NCBI GenBank assembly: GCA_943369485.1
Contig: CALRNH020000015.1
Location: 11,192-75,191 of the forward strand
DNA: 64,000 nucleotides
Reading direction: 5' to 3'
Source: ATX-6F1 sp943369485
GTDB lineage: Bacteria; Cyanobacteriota; Cyanobacteriia; PCC-6307; Cyanobiaceae
Shown here: positions 36,367-44,832 of the stretch, one piece after another
Layout of the letters: every line of letters starts with the position of its first letter
Numbering within the stretch: position 1 is the first letter of the stretch
Notes under the pieces: model-generated
The model's input: only the letters and a program-made list of their open reading frames with translations
Databases searched by the model: none
What the model was told of the DNA's origin: nothing
Position numbers and translations under genes: made by a program

Positions 36367-37308
36367 TCAGGCGCTGGTGCGGCTCTGGGGCAGGGAGATG
36401 CCGATGCGCTCGAGCGCTTCGATCACTTCATCGGCCGACTTGGAGCCGAAGTTCTTGATCTCCAGCAGATCCTCGTAGCTGAAGCCCATCAGATCGGAGA
36501 CAGAGTTCACTTGGGCCCGCTTGAGGCAGTTGTAGGCGCGAACGGAAAGGTTCAGCTCCTCCAGGGGAATCTGGGCTTCGGCCGAAGGCTCGGGCTCCAG
36601 GCCGCCAGGCTCATCCACCAGGGTGAGGCTGGCCAGGGGTTGAAACAGGCCGATCAATTCGTTGGCCGCCTGGGCCATGGCGTCGTCAGGGGTGACCGAG
36701 CCATCGGTGTGGATCTCCAGGCGGAGGCGCTCCCGGGCGGAACCGCCTTCGCCCACGGCCGTTTCATCGACGGTGTAGTTGACGCGACGCACGGGCATGA
36801 ACACCGCATCGATCTGGAGAAGATCGATGGCACTCACATCTTCGTGGTGACGGTCGACCGGGCGGTAGCCGACACCGCGCTCGACATGAACCTCCAGCTC
36901 GAGGCTGTGGCCCTCGGCCACAGTGGCGATCACGCGTTGACCATCGATCACCTGGACCTGGGGGGAGAACTGCAGGTCGTTGGCCGTGACGGTGGCCGGA
37001 CCAGTGGCCACCAGACGACCGATCTCAAGCTCACGGCTGCGGCTGTTGACGGCGATTTCCTTGCAATTGAGCAGGATGTCGAGAACGTCCTCCCGGACAC
37101 CGGGCACGGTGGCGTACTCATGGTTGACGCCGGCAATGCGAACGGCGGTGATGGCGCTGCCCTCAAGGCCCCCCATCAGGGCTCGGCGCAGGGCATTACC
37201 GAGGGTGATCGCATGGCCCCGGTCGAGGGGGCCGATCACGAACACGCCGGTCTGGGAACGGTCGTCGGCGATCTGGTGTTCGGTCCGATCGATCTGGTAC
37301 TGCAGCAC
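36367..37308 (-). CDS. rpoA: RNA polymerase alpha subunit
   Basis: 313 residues from a GTG start at 37308, giving MLQYQIDRTEHQIADDRSQTG, the usual cyanobacterial N-terminus. An upstream ATG would add 29 unconserved residues overlapping rpsK. The N-terminal dimerisation domain (GHAITLGNALRRALMGGLEG) and the C-terminal alphaCTD (LNLSVRAYNCLKRAQVNSVSDL) are complete. Between rpsK and rplQ as expected. Confidence 0.96.
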   Translation of the reverse strand: MLQYQIDRTEHQIADDRSQTGVFVIGPLDRGHAITLGNALRRALMGGLEGSAITAVRIAGVNHEYATVPGVREDVLDILLNCKEIAVNSRSRELEIGRLVATGPATVTANDLQFSPQVQVIDGQRVIATVAEGHSLELEVHVERGVGYRPVDRHHEDVSAIDLLQIDAVFMPVRRVNYTVDETAVGEGGSARERLRLEIHTDGSVTPDDAMAQAANELIGLFQPLASLTLVDEPGGLEPEPSAEAQIPLEELNLSVRAYNCLKRAQVNSVSDLMGFSYEDLLEIKNFGSKSADEVIEALERIGISLPQSRTSA

Positions 37309-37364
37309 GGTGCGAAGCTCGAGAAGGTGGGGGAAGCGGGCCTCGGCGGGCCGGATGTGGACGA

Positions 37365-37757
37365 TCAGACGCGGCGGCGCTTGGCTCGCCTGCAACCGTT
37401 GTGGGGCAGAGGTGTGACGTCGCGGATCAGGGTGATCTCCAGGCCGGCCACCTGCAGGGCGCGGATGGCTGTTTCACGGCCGGAGCCCGGACCGCGTACG
37501 AGCACTTCGATCTGGCGCATGCCCTGCTCCAGGGCCCGCCGGGCTGCCGCTTCTGCGGCCGTCTGCGCGGCGAAGGGAGTGCCTTTGCGGGCGCCCTTGA
37601 AACCACTGGCACCTGCGGAGGACCAAGAGATCACTTCACCAGACGTGTCGGTGATCGACACGATCGTGTTGTTGAAGGTGCTCTGGATGTGAGCCACACC
37701 GTTGGGCACGTTGCGCTTTGTCTTCTTCGCGCCGGATTTTTTGGCTGGCTTCGCCAT
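37365..37757 (-). CDS. rpsK: 30S ribosomal protein S11
   Basis: 130 residues with NGVAHIQSTFNNTIVSITD, SWSSAGASGFKGARKGTPFAA and the C-terminal DVTPLPHNGCRRAKRRRV. Normal length and position between rpsM and rpoA. Confidence 0.97.
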   Translation of the reverse strand: MAKPAKKSGAKKTKRNVPNGVAHIQSTFNNTIVSITDTSGEVISWSSAGASGFKGARKGTPFAAQTAAEAAARRALEQGMRQIEVLVRGPGSGRETAIRALQVAGLEITLIRDVTPLPHNGCRRAKRRRV

Positions 37758-37832
37758 GGAGGGGGGCCTGGGAAAGGAAAGGGGGGAGAGGGATGCCCCG
37801 ATGGGGGTGGGGGTAGGGGTTTGGAGGGAGGC

Positions 37833-38198
37833 TTACTTCTTCTTGCCGGCCACCGTCTTGCGGGCGCCGCGGCGGGTGCGGGCGTTAGTGCGGGTGCGCT
37901 GACCACGGACCGGCAGGCCCATGCGGTGGCGACGACCGCGGAGGCAGCCGATGTCCTGCAGCCGCTTGAGAGCCATGCCCTCCTGACGGCGCAGGTCACC
38001 CTCGAGGGTGAAACCCTCGGCGGCGGCGCGAAGCTTCTGGACATCGGCGTCGTCAAGGTCTTTGACGCGGATGTCTGGGCTGACCCCGGTCTTGGCCAGG
38101 ATCTTCTGGGCCCGGGTCAGCCCGACGCCATAGATGTAGGTGAGAGCAATCTCGACCCTCTTGTCACGAGGGATGTCGACGCCGGCAATCCGAGCCAC
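37833..38198 (-). CDS. rpsM: 30S ribosomal protein S13
   Basis: 121 residues: MARIAGVDIPRDKRVEIALT, GRRHRMGLPVRGQRTRTNAR and the lysine-rich tail. The start codon is GTG at 38196-38198 and lacks a Shine-Dalgarno sequence; instead a run of seven T (U in mRNA) lies directly upstream, as might suit S1-dependent initiation. Preceded by a 106-bp gap with two hairpins after rpmJ. Confidence 0.96.
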   Translation of the reverse strand: MARIAGVDIPRDKRVEIALTYIYGVGLTRAQKILAKTGVSPDIRVKDLDDADVQKLRAAAEGFTLEGDLRRQEGMALKRLQDIGCLRGRRHRMGLPVRGQRTRTNARTRRGARKTVAGKKK

Positions 38199-38226
38199 GA
38201 AAAAAACGATCAGTTGAGCAAGGGGT

Positions 38227-38295
38227 GGCCTGGGATCAGGCCGTGGGACGCACCCGCTGGGGGGTGAACCCGCCGCCCAAGGAGGATGGCGGGTT
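38227..38295 (-). other. Paired hairpins between rpmJ and rpsM
   Basis: Two inverted repeats occupy most of the gap: GGCCTG/CAGGCC with a 4-nt loop (38227-38242) and AACCCGCC/GGCGGGTT with a 13-nt loop (38267-38295). A T7 run follows only at the rpsM start. They may attenuate or process the transcript; role inferred. Confidence 0.45.
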
Positions 38296-38304
38296 GCGGT
38301 CAGG

Positions 38305-38418
38305 TCAGCCCTGACGCTGTTTGTGCTTGGGGTTGGTGCAGATGACCATCACCCGGCCGTGGCGACGAATCACCCGGCACTTGTCGCACATTTTTTTGAC
38401 TGAGGCACGCACCTTCAT
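38305..38418 (-). CDS. rpmJ: 50S ribosomal protein L36
   Basis: A 37-residue protein, MKVRASVKKMCDKCRVIRRH and then the remainder with the Cys-Cys/Cys-His zinc ribbon (CDKC, C..KH). This is the zinc-binding C+ form. Start is the ATG at 38416-38418. Between adk and rpsM. Confidence 0.95.
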   Translation of the reverse strand: MKVRASVKKMCDKCRVIRRHGRVMVICTNPKHKQRQG

Positions 38419-38464
38419 GGTGGTGGACTCTCCGAATTTCCAAACAGCGACCCTACCATACGGG

Positions 38465-39013
38465 TCAATCCAGGGCCATGCTGATGCGCTCGGCAATGGC
38501 CTCCACTGTGCCGCTGGCTTCGACGGCAACCAGCAAACCTTGCTCGAAGTAGTGCTCGATCAGGGGCGCCGTCTGCTCGTAGTAGACCGACAGCCGGTGA
38601 CGGATCACGGCTTCGTTGTCGTCGTCGCGACCTCGCCCCAGCAGCCGTTGCAGCAGCAGGTCGTCGTCGAGCTCCAGCAGCACCACCCGCTCAATCGGCT
38701 GAGCCAGTTCGGCAAGCAAGGTTTCCAGCGCTTCGGCCTGGGCGAGGTTGCGTGGGAAGCCATCCAACAGCCAGCCGCCTTGGTGGCCGCTCAGGCGGCC
38801 ACGCACGATCGCCAGCACCAACTGGTCGCTGACCAGTTCGCCCCGGGCCATGACGGCCTCGGCCTCCTGGCCCAGGGCTGTGCCGGCCTTGACTTCGGCC
38901 CGCAGCAGGTCGCCGGTGGAGAGATGCAGAAGCCCCCGGGAGGAGCAGAGGAGTTGGGCCTGGGTGCCCTTGCCGGCCCCGGGGGGGCCGAGAAAAAGAA
39001 TGCGTTGGGTCAT
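38465..39013 (-). CDS. adk: Adenylate kinase
   Basis: 182 residues, short form without the zinc LID insert, as in other cyanobacteria. The P-loop is GPPGAGKGTQ (residues 9-17 region), with HLSTGDLLRAEV, LLDGFPRNLAQAEAL and GRGRDDDNEAVI RHRL-type LID residues. Its ATG overlaps the secY stop by 4 bp. Confidence 0.96.
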   Translation of the reverse strand: MTQRILFLGPPGAGKGTQAQLLCSSRGLLHLSTGDLLRAEVKAGTALGQEAEAVMARGELVSDQLVLAIVRGRLSGHQGGWLLDGFPRNLAQAEALETLLAELAQPIERVVLLELDDDLLLQRLLGRGRDDDNEAVIRHRLSVYYEQTAPLIEHYFEQGLLVAVEASGTVEAIAERISMALD

Positions 39014-40329
39014 TGGCGCACCATGCCTTCGTAGCGCTGGGAGATCACGTAGGTCTGGACCTGTTTGGCCGTGTCGATCGCCACACCCACCAGGATCAGC
39101 AGCGAGGTGGCGCCGAGACCCTGGAAGGTGCGGACCTGGGTTGCCCCCTCCACGGCCGAGGGGATGATCGCCACCGAGCCCAGGAAGAGGGCCCCCAGGA
39201 GCGTGAGCCGATTCTGGACCCCCGAGAGATAGAGGGCTGTCGCCGAACCCGGCCGCACCCCTGGCACGGCCACGCCACTGCGCTTGAGATTGGTGGCGAT
39301 GTCCAGGGGGTTGACGGTCAGCGAGGCGTAGAAAAAGGAGAAACCGCAGATCAGGGCGAAGAACACCAGGGCGTAGAGCCAGGGGGTGCTGCTGTTGGGG
39401 TTGAGGTAACTCGCCGCCTGGATCAGCCAGGGGGAGCGGGTGACGTTGGCAATCGTCAGAGGCAGGAAGATCACCGCCGAGGCGAAGATGATCGGCATCA
39501 CGCCACCGGCGTTGAGCTTCAGGGGCAGGTAACTCTGGCGGGCCGCCACGCTGCTGGTCTGTCCCACCTGGCGCTTGGCGCTGATGATCGGGATGCGTCG
39601 GTAGCCCTCCTGCACAAAGATGATTCCGACGATCGTGATCAGGAACACCAGCACCAGCATCACGATGCCTCCCACGGTGCTGCGATCGCCGCTCTGGGCC
39701 AGCTCGATCGTGGAACCGAGGGCCTTGGGCAGGGTGGCCACGATGTTGACGAAGATCACCAGGGAGGCTCCCTGGCCGATGCCCCGTTCGGTGATCACCT
39801 CACTCACCCACATCACCACCATCGAGCCGGTCACCAGGGCCAGGGCGGTCTGAATCACGAACACCGGTTCGCTCAGCCCAGGAAGGGCGTACTGCTTAAG
39901 GATGAGCGCGAACACCGTGCTCTGCAGGATGCCCCAGCCCAGGGCCACGTAGCGGGTGATCTGGGCGAGCTTGCGGCGTCCGGCCTCGCCTTCGTTCTTC
40001 TGCAGCTCCTCCAGCTGGGGAATCGCGGCCGTCAGCAGCTGGATGATGATCGAGGCGTTGATGAATGGCAGGATCCCCAGGGCGAACACCCCAAGGGTGG
40101 AGAGACCGCCGCCGGTGAAGATGTCGAGGAAGCCGATCAGCTGGCCGCCCCTGGAGATGAACTCCTGGAAGGCGACCCGGTCGATGCCGGGCATGGGCAC
40201 GTAGATGCCCAGACGAACCATCAACAACAAGCCGAGCGTGATCAGCACCCGGTCGCGGAGACCCTTGGCCTGAACCATCTGGGTGAGGATTTCCCCGGCA
40301 CTGGGGTTTCTCCCCCGGCTGATGAGCAT
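39010..40329 (-). CDS. secY: Protein translocase subunit SecY
   Basis: 439-residue channel of the Sec translocon in the plasma and thylakoid membranes, with ten membrane helices. MLISRGRNPSAGEILTQMVQ opens the protein; RLGIYVPMPGIDR, GQGASLVIFVNI and the cytosolic loop RRIPIISAKRQ are conserved. I start at the ATG at 40327-40329. It is separated from rplO by 141 bp holding a very strong stem-loop. Confidence 0.96.
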   Translation of the reverse strand: MLISRGRNPSAGEILTQMVQAKGLRDRVLITLGLLLMVRLGIYVPMPGIDRVAFQEFISRGGQLIGFLDIFTGGGLSTLGVFALGILPFINASIIIQLLTAAIPQLEELQKNEGEAGRRKLAQITRYVALGWGILQSTVFALILKQYALPGLSEPVFVIQTALALVTGSMVVMWVSEVITERGIGQGASLVIFVNIVATLPKALGSTIELAQSGDRSTVGGIVMLVLVFLITIVGIIFVQEGYRRIPIISAKRQVGQTSSVAARQSYLPLKLNAGGVMPIIFASAVIFLPLTIANVTRSPWLIQAASYLNPNSSTPWLYALVFFALICGFSFFYASLTVNPLDIATNLKRSGVAVPGVRPGSATALYLSGVQNRLTLLGALFLGSVAIIPSAVEGATQVRTFQGLGATSLLILVGVAIDTAKQVQTYVISQRYEGMVRQ

Positions 40330-40368
40330 GGCTTGACGGCTGTGAAGGGCTTGGGGCAGGAAAAGGAA

Positions 40369-40418
40369 AGGCCGCCCCCCGCAACATCCGCTCAAGTGGA
40401 TGATGCGGGGGGCGGCCT
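40369..40418 (-). terminator. Terminator-like stem-loop between rplO and secY
   Basis: A 15-bp perfect GC-rich stem (outer arm AGGCCGCCCCCCGCA) continues, after one A-A mismatch, with CATCC/GGATG around an 8-nt loop. On the transcribed minus strand it is followed by TTTCCTTTTCC. It lies inside the spc operon, 40 bp before secY, so it may act as an attenuator lowering secY-adk expression relative to ribosomal genes. Confidence 0.7.
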
Positions 40419-40470
40419 GAACCCTAGGGGCTTGGTGCGGAAGGGATCACCGGGGTGCCTGAAGGGTGGG

Positions 40471-40926
40471 TCAGTCGACGATCTCCCAGCTGCCGCCCGC
40501 CGCTTCGATCTTTTCACGGGCGCTGGCGGTGAAGGCCGCCGCCTGGACGGTGAGCTTCACCTTGAGGTCGCCGTTGCCGAGGATCTTGAGGGCATGCTTG
40601 GGACTGGTGACCAGCCCTTCCTTGACGAGCAGATCGAGGTTCACCGTGGTGCCCGCCTTGAGCTCTGACAGCTTGGAGATGTTCACCACCGTGAACTGCT
40701 TCTGGTTGACCAGGGGGAAGTGCTTGAGCTTGGGCAGTCGGCGGTAGAGGGGCATCTGGCCCCCCTCGAAGCCCGGGCGGGTGGGGCTGCCGGAGCGGGA
40801 TTTCTGGCCGCGCATACCGAAGCCGCAGCTGGCGCCTTGGCCGGCGGCGATGCCGCGACCTTTGCGCAGTTTGCGGCGACGGGCCCCGACCTGGGGCTTG
40901 AGGGTATCGAGACGAAGGGAGGTCAT
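40471..40926 (-). CDS. rplO: 50S ribosomal protein L15
   Basis: 151 residues: LRLDTLKPQVGARRRKLRKG, GRGIAAGQGASCGFGMRGQKSRSG and GGQMPLYRRLPK. Start is the ATG at 40924-40926, only 7 bp after the rpsE stop. Normal length; the rpmD (L30) gene that precedes L15 in E. coli is absent, as usual in cyanobacteria. Confidence 0.97.
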   Translation of the reverse strand: MTSLRLDTLKPQVGARRRKLRKGRGIAAGQGASCGFGMRGQKSRSGSPTRPGFEGGQMPLYRRLPKLKHFPLVNQKQFTVVNISKLSELKAGTTVNLDLLVKEGLVTSPKHALKILGNGDLKVKLTVQAAAFTASAREKIEAAGGSWEIVD

Positions 40927-40933
40927 GGCGGAC

Positions 40934-41596
40934 TCAGGAATAGATCTGCTCGAGGGAGATGCCACGCTCCTTGGCGGTCTCCTTGTGGGTGCGAAGCGCC
41001 TGGAGGGCGTCCATGGCGGCGCGGGCGTTGTTGAGGGGGGTCTTGCTGCCCAGGCGCTTGGCCAGGATGTTCTTGATCCCTGCCAACTCCAGCACCGTGC
41101 GGATCGAGCCGCCCGCGATCACCCCGGTACCGGGGGCAGCTGGACGAATCAGCACACTCGCGGCACCGTCACCACCGCGGCTGAGGGTGGGGATCGAGCT
41201 GTAACGGGTGAGGGGCACTTTCACCAGGTGCTTTTTGCCGTCGGCAACGCCTTTGCGCACGGCGCCGATGACATCACCGGCCTTGCCGACGCCCACACCC
41301 ACCTGACCGCGCTCGTTGCCGACGACGACGATGGCCCGGAAACTCATCTTTTTCCCGCCCTTGACGGTTTTGGAGACCCGGCGGATCTGAACCACACGCT
41401 CCTGCCATTCGGAGTCGCGTTCCTGACCGCGTCGGTTGTCGCGGCCCCGGCCACCGCCCTTGCGGTCACCGCCCCTGCCCTCGCTGCGGCCACCGCCGCC
41501 ACCGCGCCGTTGTTCCTGCTGGCCTTCGGCCGCCGCTGGAACGTCGGCCGCCGCCGGGATGTCGTTGGACTGAAGCTGGTTGTTGGTTTCGGTCAT
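40934..41596 (-). CDS. rpsE: 30S ribosomal protein S5
   Basis: 220 residues, longer than E. coli S5 (167) because of a 60-residue N-terminal extension rich in Gly, Arg and Gln that is common in picocyanobacteria. The core WQERVVQIRRVSKTVKGGKK, SFRAIVVVGNERGQVGVGVGKA and KNILAKRLGSKTPLNN are intact. Confidence 0.96.
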   Translation of the reverse strand: MTETNNQLQSNDIPAAADVPAAAEGQQEQRRGGGGGRSEGRGGDRKGGGRGRDNRRGQERDSEWQERVVQIRRVSKTVKGGKKMSFRAIVVVGNERGQVGVGVGKAGDVIGAVRKGVADGKKHLVKVPLTRYSSIPTLSRGGDGAASVLIRPAAPGTGVIAGGSIRTVLELAGIKNILAKRLGSKTPLNNARAAMDALQALRTHKETAKERGISLEQIYS

Positions 41597-41610
41597 GGTG
41601 AGAGCAGGGA

Positions 41611-41976
41611 TCAGAACTGAAGGCCCGCTTCCCGGGCGGCGTCAGCCAGGGCCTTCACCCGGCCGTGGTACAGGTTGCCACCGCGATCGAAGACAACCTG
41701 CTGGATGCCCTGGGCGAGGGCGCGCTTGGCCACCAACTCACCAACGGCCACGGAGGCATCGGTGGTGTTGCTGGTGGTGAGGGCGGTGCGCAGATCCTTG
41801 TCGAGGGTCGAGGCGGCGACCAGGGTGTTCTGGGCGTCGTCGTCGATGACCTGGGCGTAGATGTGGTTGTTCGAGCGGAACACGGCCAGGCGCGGACGCT
41901 GGGCTGTGCCTGTGAGATGGCGACGCAGGCGGCGGTGCCGTTTCTGGGTCTGCTGTTTGCGGGAAATGGGGGACAT
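41611..41976 (-). CDS. rplR: 50S ribosomal protein L18
   Basis: 121 residues: RHRRLRRHLTGTAQRPRLAV, FRSNNHIYAQVIDD and the C-terminal FDRGGNLYHGRVKALADAAR. Binds 5S rRNA. Standard order rplF-rplR-rpsE. Confidence 0.97.
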   Translation of the reverse strand: MSPISRKQQTQKRHRRLRRHLTGTAQRPRLAVFRSNNHIYAQVIDDDAQNTLVAASTLDKDLRTALTTSNTTDASVAVGELVAKRALAQGIQQVVFDRGGNLYHGRVKALADAAREAGLQF

Positions 41977-42008
41977 GGCGGTACGGGGTGGGGGCGGTCA
42001 GATCGACC

Positions 42009-42548
42009 TCATTTCTTACCGGTCTTGCCGGCTTTGCGGAGGATCCGCTCGCCCTCGTACTTGATGCCCTTGCCCTTGTAGGGCTCGGGAGGACGAATGG
42101 CGCGCACTTTGGCGGCTTCGTTGCCCACCAGCTCCTTGTCGGCTCCGGAGACAAACACCTGGGTGTTGTTCTCCACGGCAAAGGTGATCCCATCGGGGGG
42201 AACCATCTCCACCGGGTGGCTGTAGCCCGCCAGGACCACGAGGTTGCGGCCCTTGATCTGGGCCCGGTAGCCCACACCGATGATTTCCAGTTTGCGCGTG
42301 AACCCCTGGCTGACCCCTTCCACCATGTTGGCGACGAGGGTGCGGCTGAGGCCGTGGCGCTCGCGGGAGCGGCGACTGGTGTTGGCGGGAGCGACCACCA
42401 CGGAGGAATCCTCCTGGCTGATCAACACCCCATCGGGGAGGGTGCGGGACAACTCACCTTTGGGCCCCTTCACGGTGACCGCCAAACCATTGAGGCTGAC
42501 GGTCACCTTGGCGGGGACGGGGATCGGTGCTTTACCAATTCGTGACAT
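42009..42548 (-). CDS. rplF: 50S ribosomal protein L6
   Basis: 179 residues with MSRIGKAPIPVPAKVTVSL, GPKGELSRTLP and the C-terminal PPEPYKGKGIKYEGERILRK signature. Starts 16 bp after rpsH. Confidence 0.97.
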   Translation of the reverse strand: MSRIGKAPIPVPAKVTVSLNGLAVTVKGPKGELSRTLPDGVLISQEDSSVVVAPANTSRRSRERHGLSRTLVANMVEGVSQGFTRKLEIIGVGYRAQIKGRNLVVLAGYSHPVEMVPPDGITFAVENNTQVFVSGADKELVGNEAAKVRAIRPPEPYKGKGIKYEGERILRKAGKTGKK

Positions 42549-42564
42549 GGATCAATCTCCCAGA

Positions 42565-42966
42565 TCAATAGACGTAGCAGAGCACTTCGCCGCCGACACC
42601 CTGCTTGCGGGCGTCACGGTCGCTCATCACACCTTTTGAGGTGGAGATGATGGCCACTCCGAGTCCGCCCAGCACCTTGGGGAGCTGGCGGGTGTTCTTG
42701 TAAATGCGCAAGCCTGGCTTGCTCACCCGCTGCACGCGGCGGATGGTGGGCTGCCGATGCTTACCGCTGTACTTCAGCTGGAGGACGAGGTGGCTTTGCA
42801 CCCCTTCGCCCTCTTTGCTGATCTCGGCGATGAAGCCTTCCTGCTGCAGCACCTTGGCGATGCTGAGCGCCATGCGTGAAGCGGGAACCTTGGTGTTCTC
42901 GTGCTTCTTCTCACTCGCATTGCGGATGCGGGTCAGGAGGTCTGAAATTGGGTCGTGGTTGGCCAT
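42565..42966 (-). CDS. rpsH: 30S ribosomal protein S8
   Basis: 133 residues: NHDPISDLLTRIRNA, the RNA-binding middle and the C-terminal ISTSKGVMSDRDARKQGVGG signature. Start is the ATG at 42964-42966. In E. coli S8 represses the spc operon; whether it does so here is unknown. rpsN (S14) is missing upstream, as usual in cyanobacteria. Confidence 0.97.
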   Translation of the reverse strand: MANHDPISDLLTRIRNASEKKHENTKVPASRMALSIAKVLQQEGFIAEISKEGEGVQSHLVLQLKYSGKHRQPTIRRVQRVSKPGLRIYKNTRQLPKVLGGLGVAIISTSKGVMSDRDARKQGVGGEVLCYVY

Positions 42967-42985
42967 GGTCGGGTCCGAGGAGGGC

Positions 42986-43525
42986 TCAGTTGCTGCGGAA
43001 CGGCATACCCATCTCGCGGAGGAGGGCCCGGCCCTCTTCGTCGTTACGGGCACTGGTCACGATGGTGATGTCCATGCCCCGGATGGCGTCGATCTTGTCG
43101 TAGGAGATTTCGGGAAAGATGATCTGTTCCCGAACCCCCAGGGTGTAGTTCCCCCGGCCGTCGAAACTCTTGGGGCTGACGCCACGGAAGTCGCGGATGC
43201 GCGGCAACGCCAGGTGGATCAGGCGCTCCAGGAAGGCGTACATCCGCTCACCCCGGAGGGTGACGGCGACGCCGATCGGCATGCCCTGGCGAATTTTGAA
43301 GGCGGCGATCGCCTTCTTCGCCCGGGTCACCACAACCTTCTGGCCCGTGATGGTGGCCAGTTCGGCAATGGAGGCTTCGAGGGCCTTGGCGTTCTGGGCG
43401 GCTTCACCGAGGCCCCGGTTGACGGTGACTTTCAGCACCTTGGGGACTTCGTGAACATTGGAGAGATGGAGATCCTTGAGCAACTTGGGCTGGATCGTCT
43501 CCCGGTAGCGCTGTTTGAGTGACAT
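42986..43525 (-). CDS. rplE: 50S ribosomal protein L5
   Basis: 179 residues: LKQRYRETIQPKLLKDL, QKVVVTRAKKAIAAFKIRQG, VTLRGERMYAFLERLI and GRGNYTLGVREQIIFPEI. Binds 5S rRNA. Between rplX and rpsH. Confidence 0.97.
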   Translation of the reverse strand: MSLKQRYRETIQPKLLKDLHLSNVHEVPKVLKVTVNRGLGEAAQNAKALEASIAELATITGQKVVVTRAKKAIAAFKIRQGMPIGVAVTLRGERMYAFLERLIHLALPRIRDFRGVSPKSFDGRGNYTLGVREQIIFPEISYDKIDAIRGMDITIVTSARNDEEGRALLREMGMPFRSN

Positions 43526-43611
43526 GACAGGGGGAAGGGGTGCGCTTCTGGGCGTGGTCAGAAGGCGGTCAGGGACGCGGGAGGGGAAGGGGGGAGAGGG
43601 GTGGCTGCCGG

Positions 43612-43968
43612 TCAGTCGAGAAGTTCGCCGGTCTTTTTGAGGCGGCGTTTCTTGGAGCCGTCCTTGTCGACGACGATCTCCACCCGGCTGGCCACCTTTT
43701 TGTCGGTGGAGTACAGCATCACATTCGAGGCGTGCACGGAGGCCTCCTCGGTGACGATGCGGCCGGTTTCGCCCTCCTGGGTGGGCTTGACGTGACGGGT
43801 GCGCAGGTTGATGCCCTGCACAATCACGCGGTTCTCATTCGGCAGGGTGCGCAGCACCTCACCGGTCTTGCCCTTGTCCTTGCCGGCGATCACCTGAACG
43901 GTGTCGCCTTTGCGGATGCGCAGCTTGATACGCACGCTGGGTTTGGCTTTGACGGTGGCGGTAGCCAT
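43612..43968 (-). CDS. rplX: 50S ribosomal protein L24
   Basis: 118 residues with a KOW motif (IRKGDTVQVIAGKDKGKTGEV), NRVIVQGINLRTRHVKP and a basic C-terminus. Starts 1 bp after the rplN stop. Confidence 0.97.
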   Translation of the reverse strand: MATATVKAKPSVRIKLRIRKGDTVQVIAGKDKGKTGEVLRTLPNENRVIVQGINLRTRHVKPTQEGETGRIVTEEASVHASNVMLYSTDKKVASRVEIVVDKDGSKKRRLKKTGELLD

Positions 43969-43969
43969 C

Positions 43970-44335
43970 TCAGATCACCTCCGGAGCGAGGGACACGATC
44001 TTGGTGAAGTTCCGCTCCCGCAGTTCGCGGGCGACGGGACCGAAGACGCGGGTGCCCTTGGGGTTGTTGTCGTTGCCGAGGATCACCGCGGCGTTGTCGT
44101 CGAAGCGGATCGAATTGCCCGTTTCGCGACGGAGGGTCGCCCTGGTGCGGACCACCACCGCTTTCACCACATCCGATTTCTTGACGCCCATGTTGGGCAT
44201 GGCGTCCTTGACGGCAGCCACGATCACATCGCCCACGTGGGCGTAGCGACGGTTGGTGCCGAGCACACGGATGCACTGGATGCGCTTGGCGCCGCTGTTG
44301 TCAGCGACGTTCAGATAGGTTTCCTGCTGAATCAT
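43970..44335 (-). CDS. rplN: 50S ribosomal protein L14
   Basis: 121 residues: MIQQETYLNVADNSGAKRIQ, CIRVLGTNRRYAHVGDVIVA and the C-terminal KIVSLAPEVI. Normal length and order. Confidence 0.97.
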   Translation of the reverse strand: MIQQETYLNVADNSGAKRIQCIRVLGTNRRYAHVGDVIVAAVKDAMPNMGVKKSDVVKAVVVRTRATLRRETGNSIRFDDNAAVILGNDNNPKGTRVFGPVARELRERNFTKIVSLAPEVI

Positions 44336-44347
44336 TTAGAGAACTCC

Positions 44348-44599
44348 TCAGCTGGCGGCCGATGGGGTGAGAACTTCGGCCACGGTCCAACGCTTGCTGC
44401 GGCTGAGCGGTCGGGTTTCGGTGATCCGAACCCGATCGCCGACGCGGCAGGCGTTGGCTTCATCGTGGGCTTTGTAGCGGGTGGTGCGGCTGACGGTCTT
44501 TTGGTAGATGGGGTGGGGGAAGCGGTTTTCCACCGCCACCACCACCGTTTTGTCCATCTTGTCGCTGACGACGGTGCCGACCCTTTCCTTGAGTGCCAT
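44348..44599 (-). CDS. rpsQ: 30S ribosomal protein S17
   Basis: 83 residues: ALKERVGTVVSDKMDKTVVV, ENRFPHPIYQKTVSRTTRY and RVRITETRPLSRSKRW. Starts 17 bp after rpmC. Confidence 0.97.
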   Translation of the reverse strand: MALKERVGTVVSDKMDKTVVVAVENRFPHPIYQKTVSRTTRYKAHDEANACRVGDRVRITETRPLSRSKRWTVAEVLTPSAAS

Positions 44600-44616
44600 G
44601 GGGTGAATGGGAGGGA

Positions 44617-44829
44617 TCAGGAGGAGACGGTGGAGCGCTTTCGCTCCGCCTGCACCGTTTGAAGCTGGGCCAGCTTGATGCGGGCCAGCTTGAAACGGTG
44701 GGGTTGCTCCAGTCGGCGGGTGGCCTGCTGGAAGCGCAGGTCGAACAGTTCGCGGCGGGTGCCGTCGATCTGTTCATTGAGTTCGCCGTCGCTGAGTTTG
44801 CGCAGGTCGGCGATGTCGGGGCGTGCCAT
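44617..44829 (-). CDS. rpmC: 50S ribosomal protein L29
   Basis: 70 residues: MARPDIADLRKLSDGELNEQ, then the L29 helical pair with LFDLRFQQATRRLEQPHRFK. Starts 3 bp after rplP. Confidence 0.96.
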   Translation of the reverse strand: MARPDIADLRKLSDGELNEQIDGTRRELFDLRFQQATRRLEQPHRFKLARIKLAQLQTVQAERKRSTVSS

Positions 44830-44832
44830 GGG

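Noticed and set aside
36355..37692. 445-codon plus-strand frame opposite rpoA
   Set aside because: Shadow of rpoA and rpsK codons; no recognisable domain.
39013..40668. Long open frame (551 codons) on the plus strand opposite secY
   Set aside because: It is antisense to a clear secY/rplO, is very rich in His, Gly and Asp, and is the usual shadow frame of GC-rich sequence.
40471..42966. Missing rpsN and rpmD as a deletion in the spc operon
   Set aside because: Cyanobacteria normally lack L30 and keep rpsN elsewhere, so this is ordinary.
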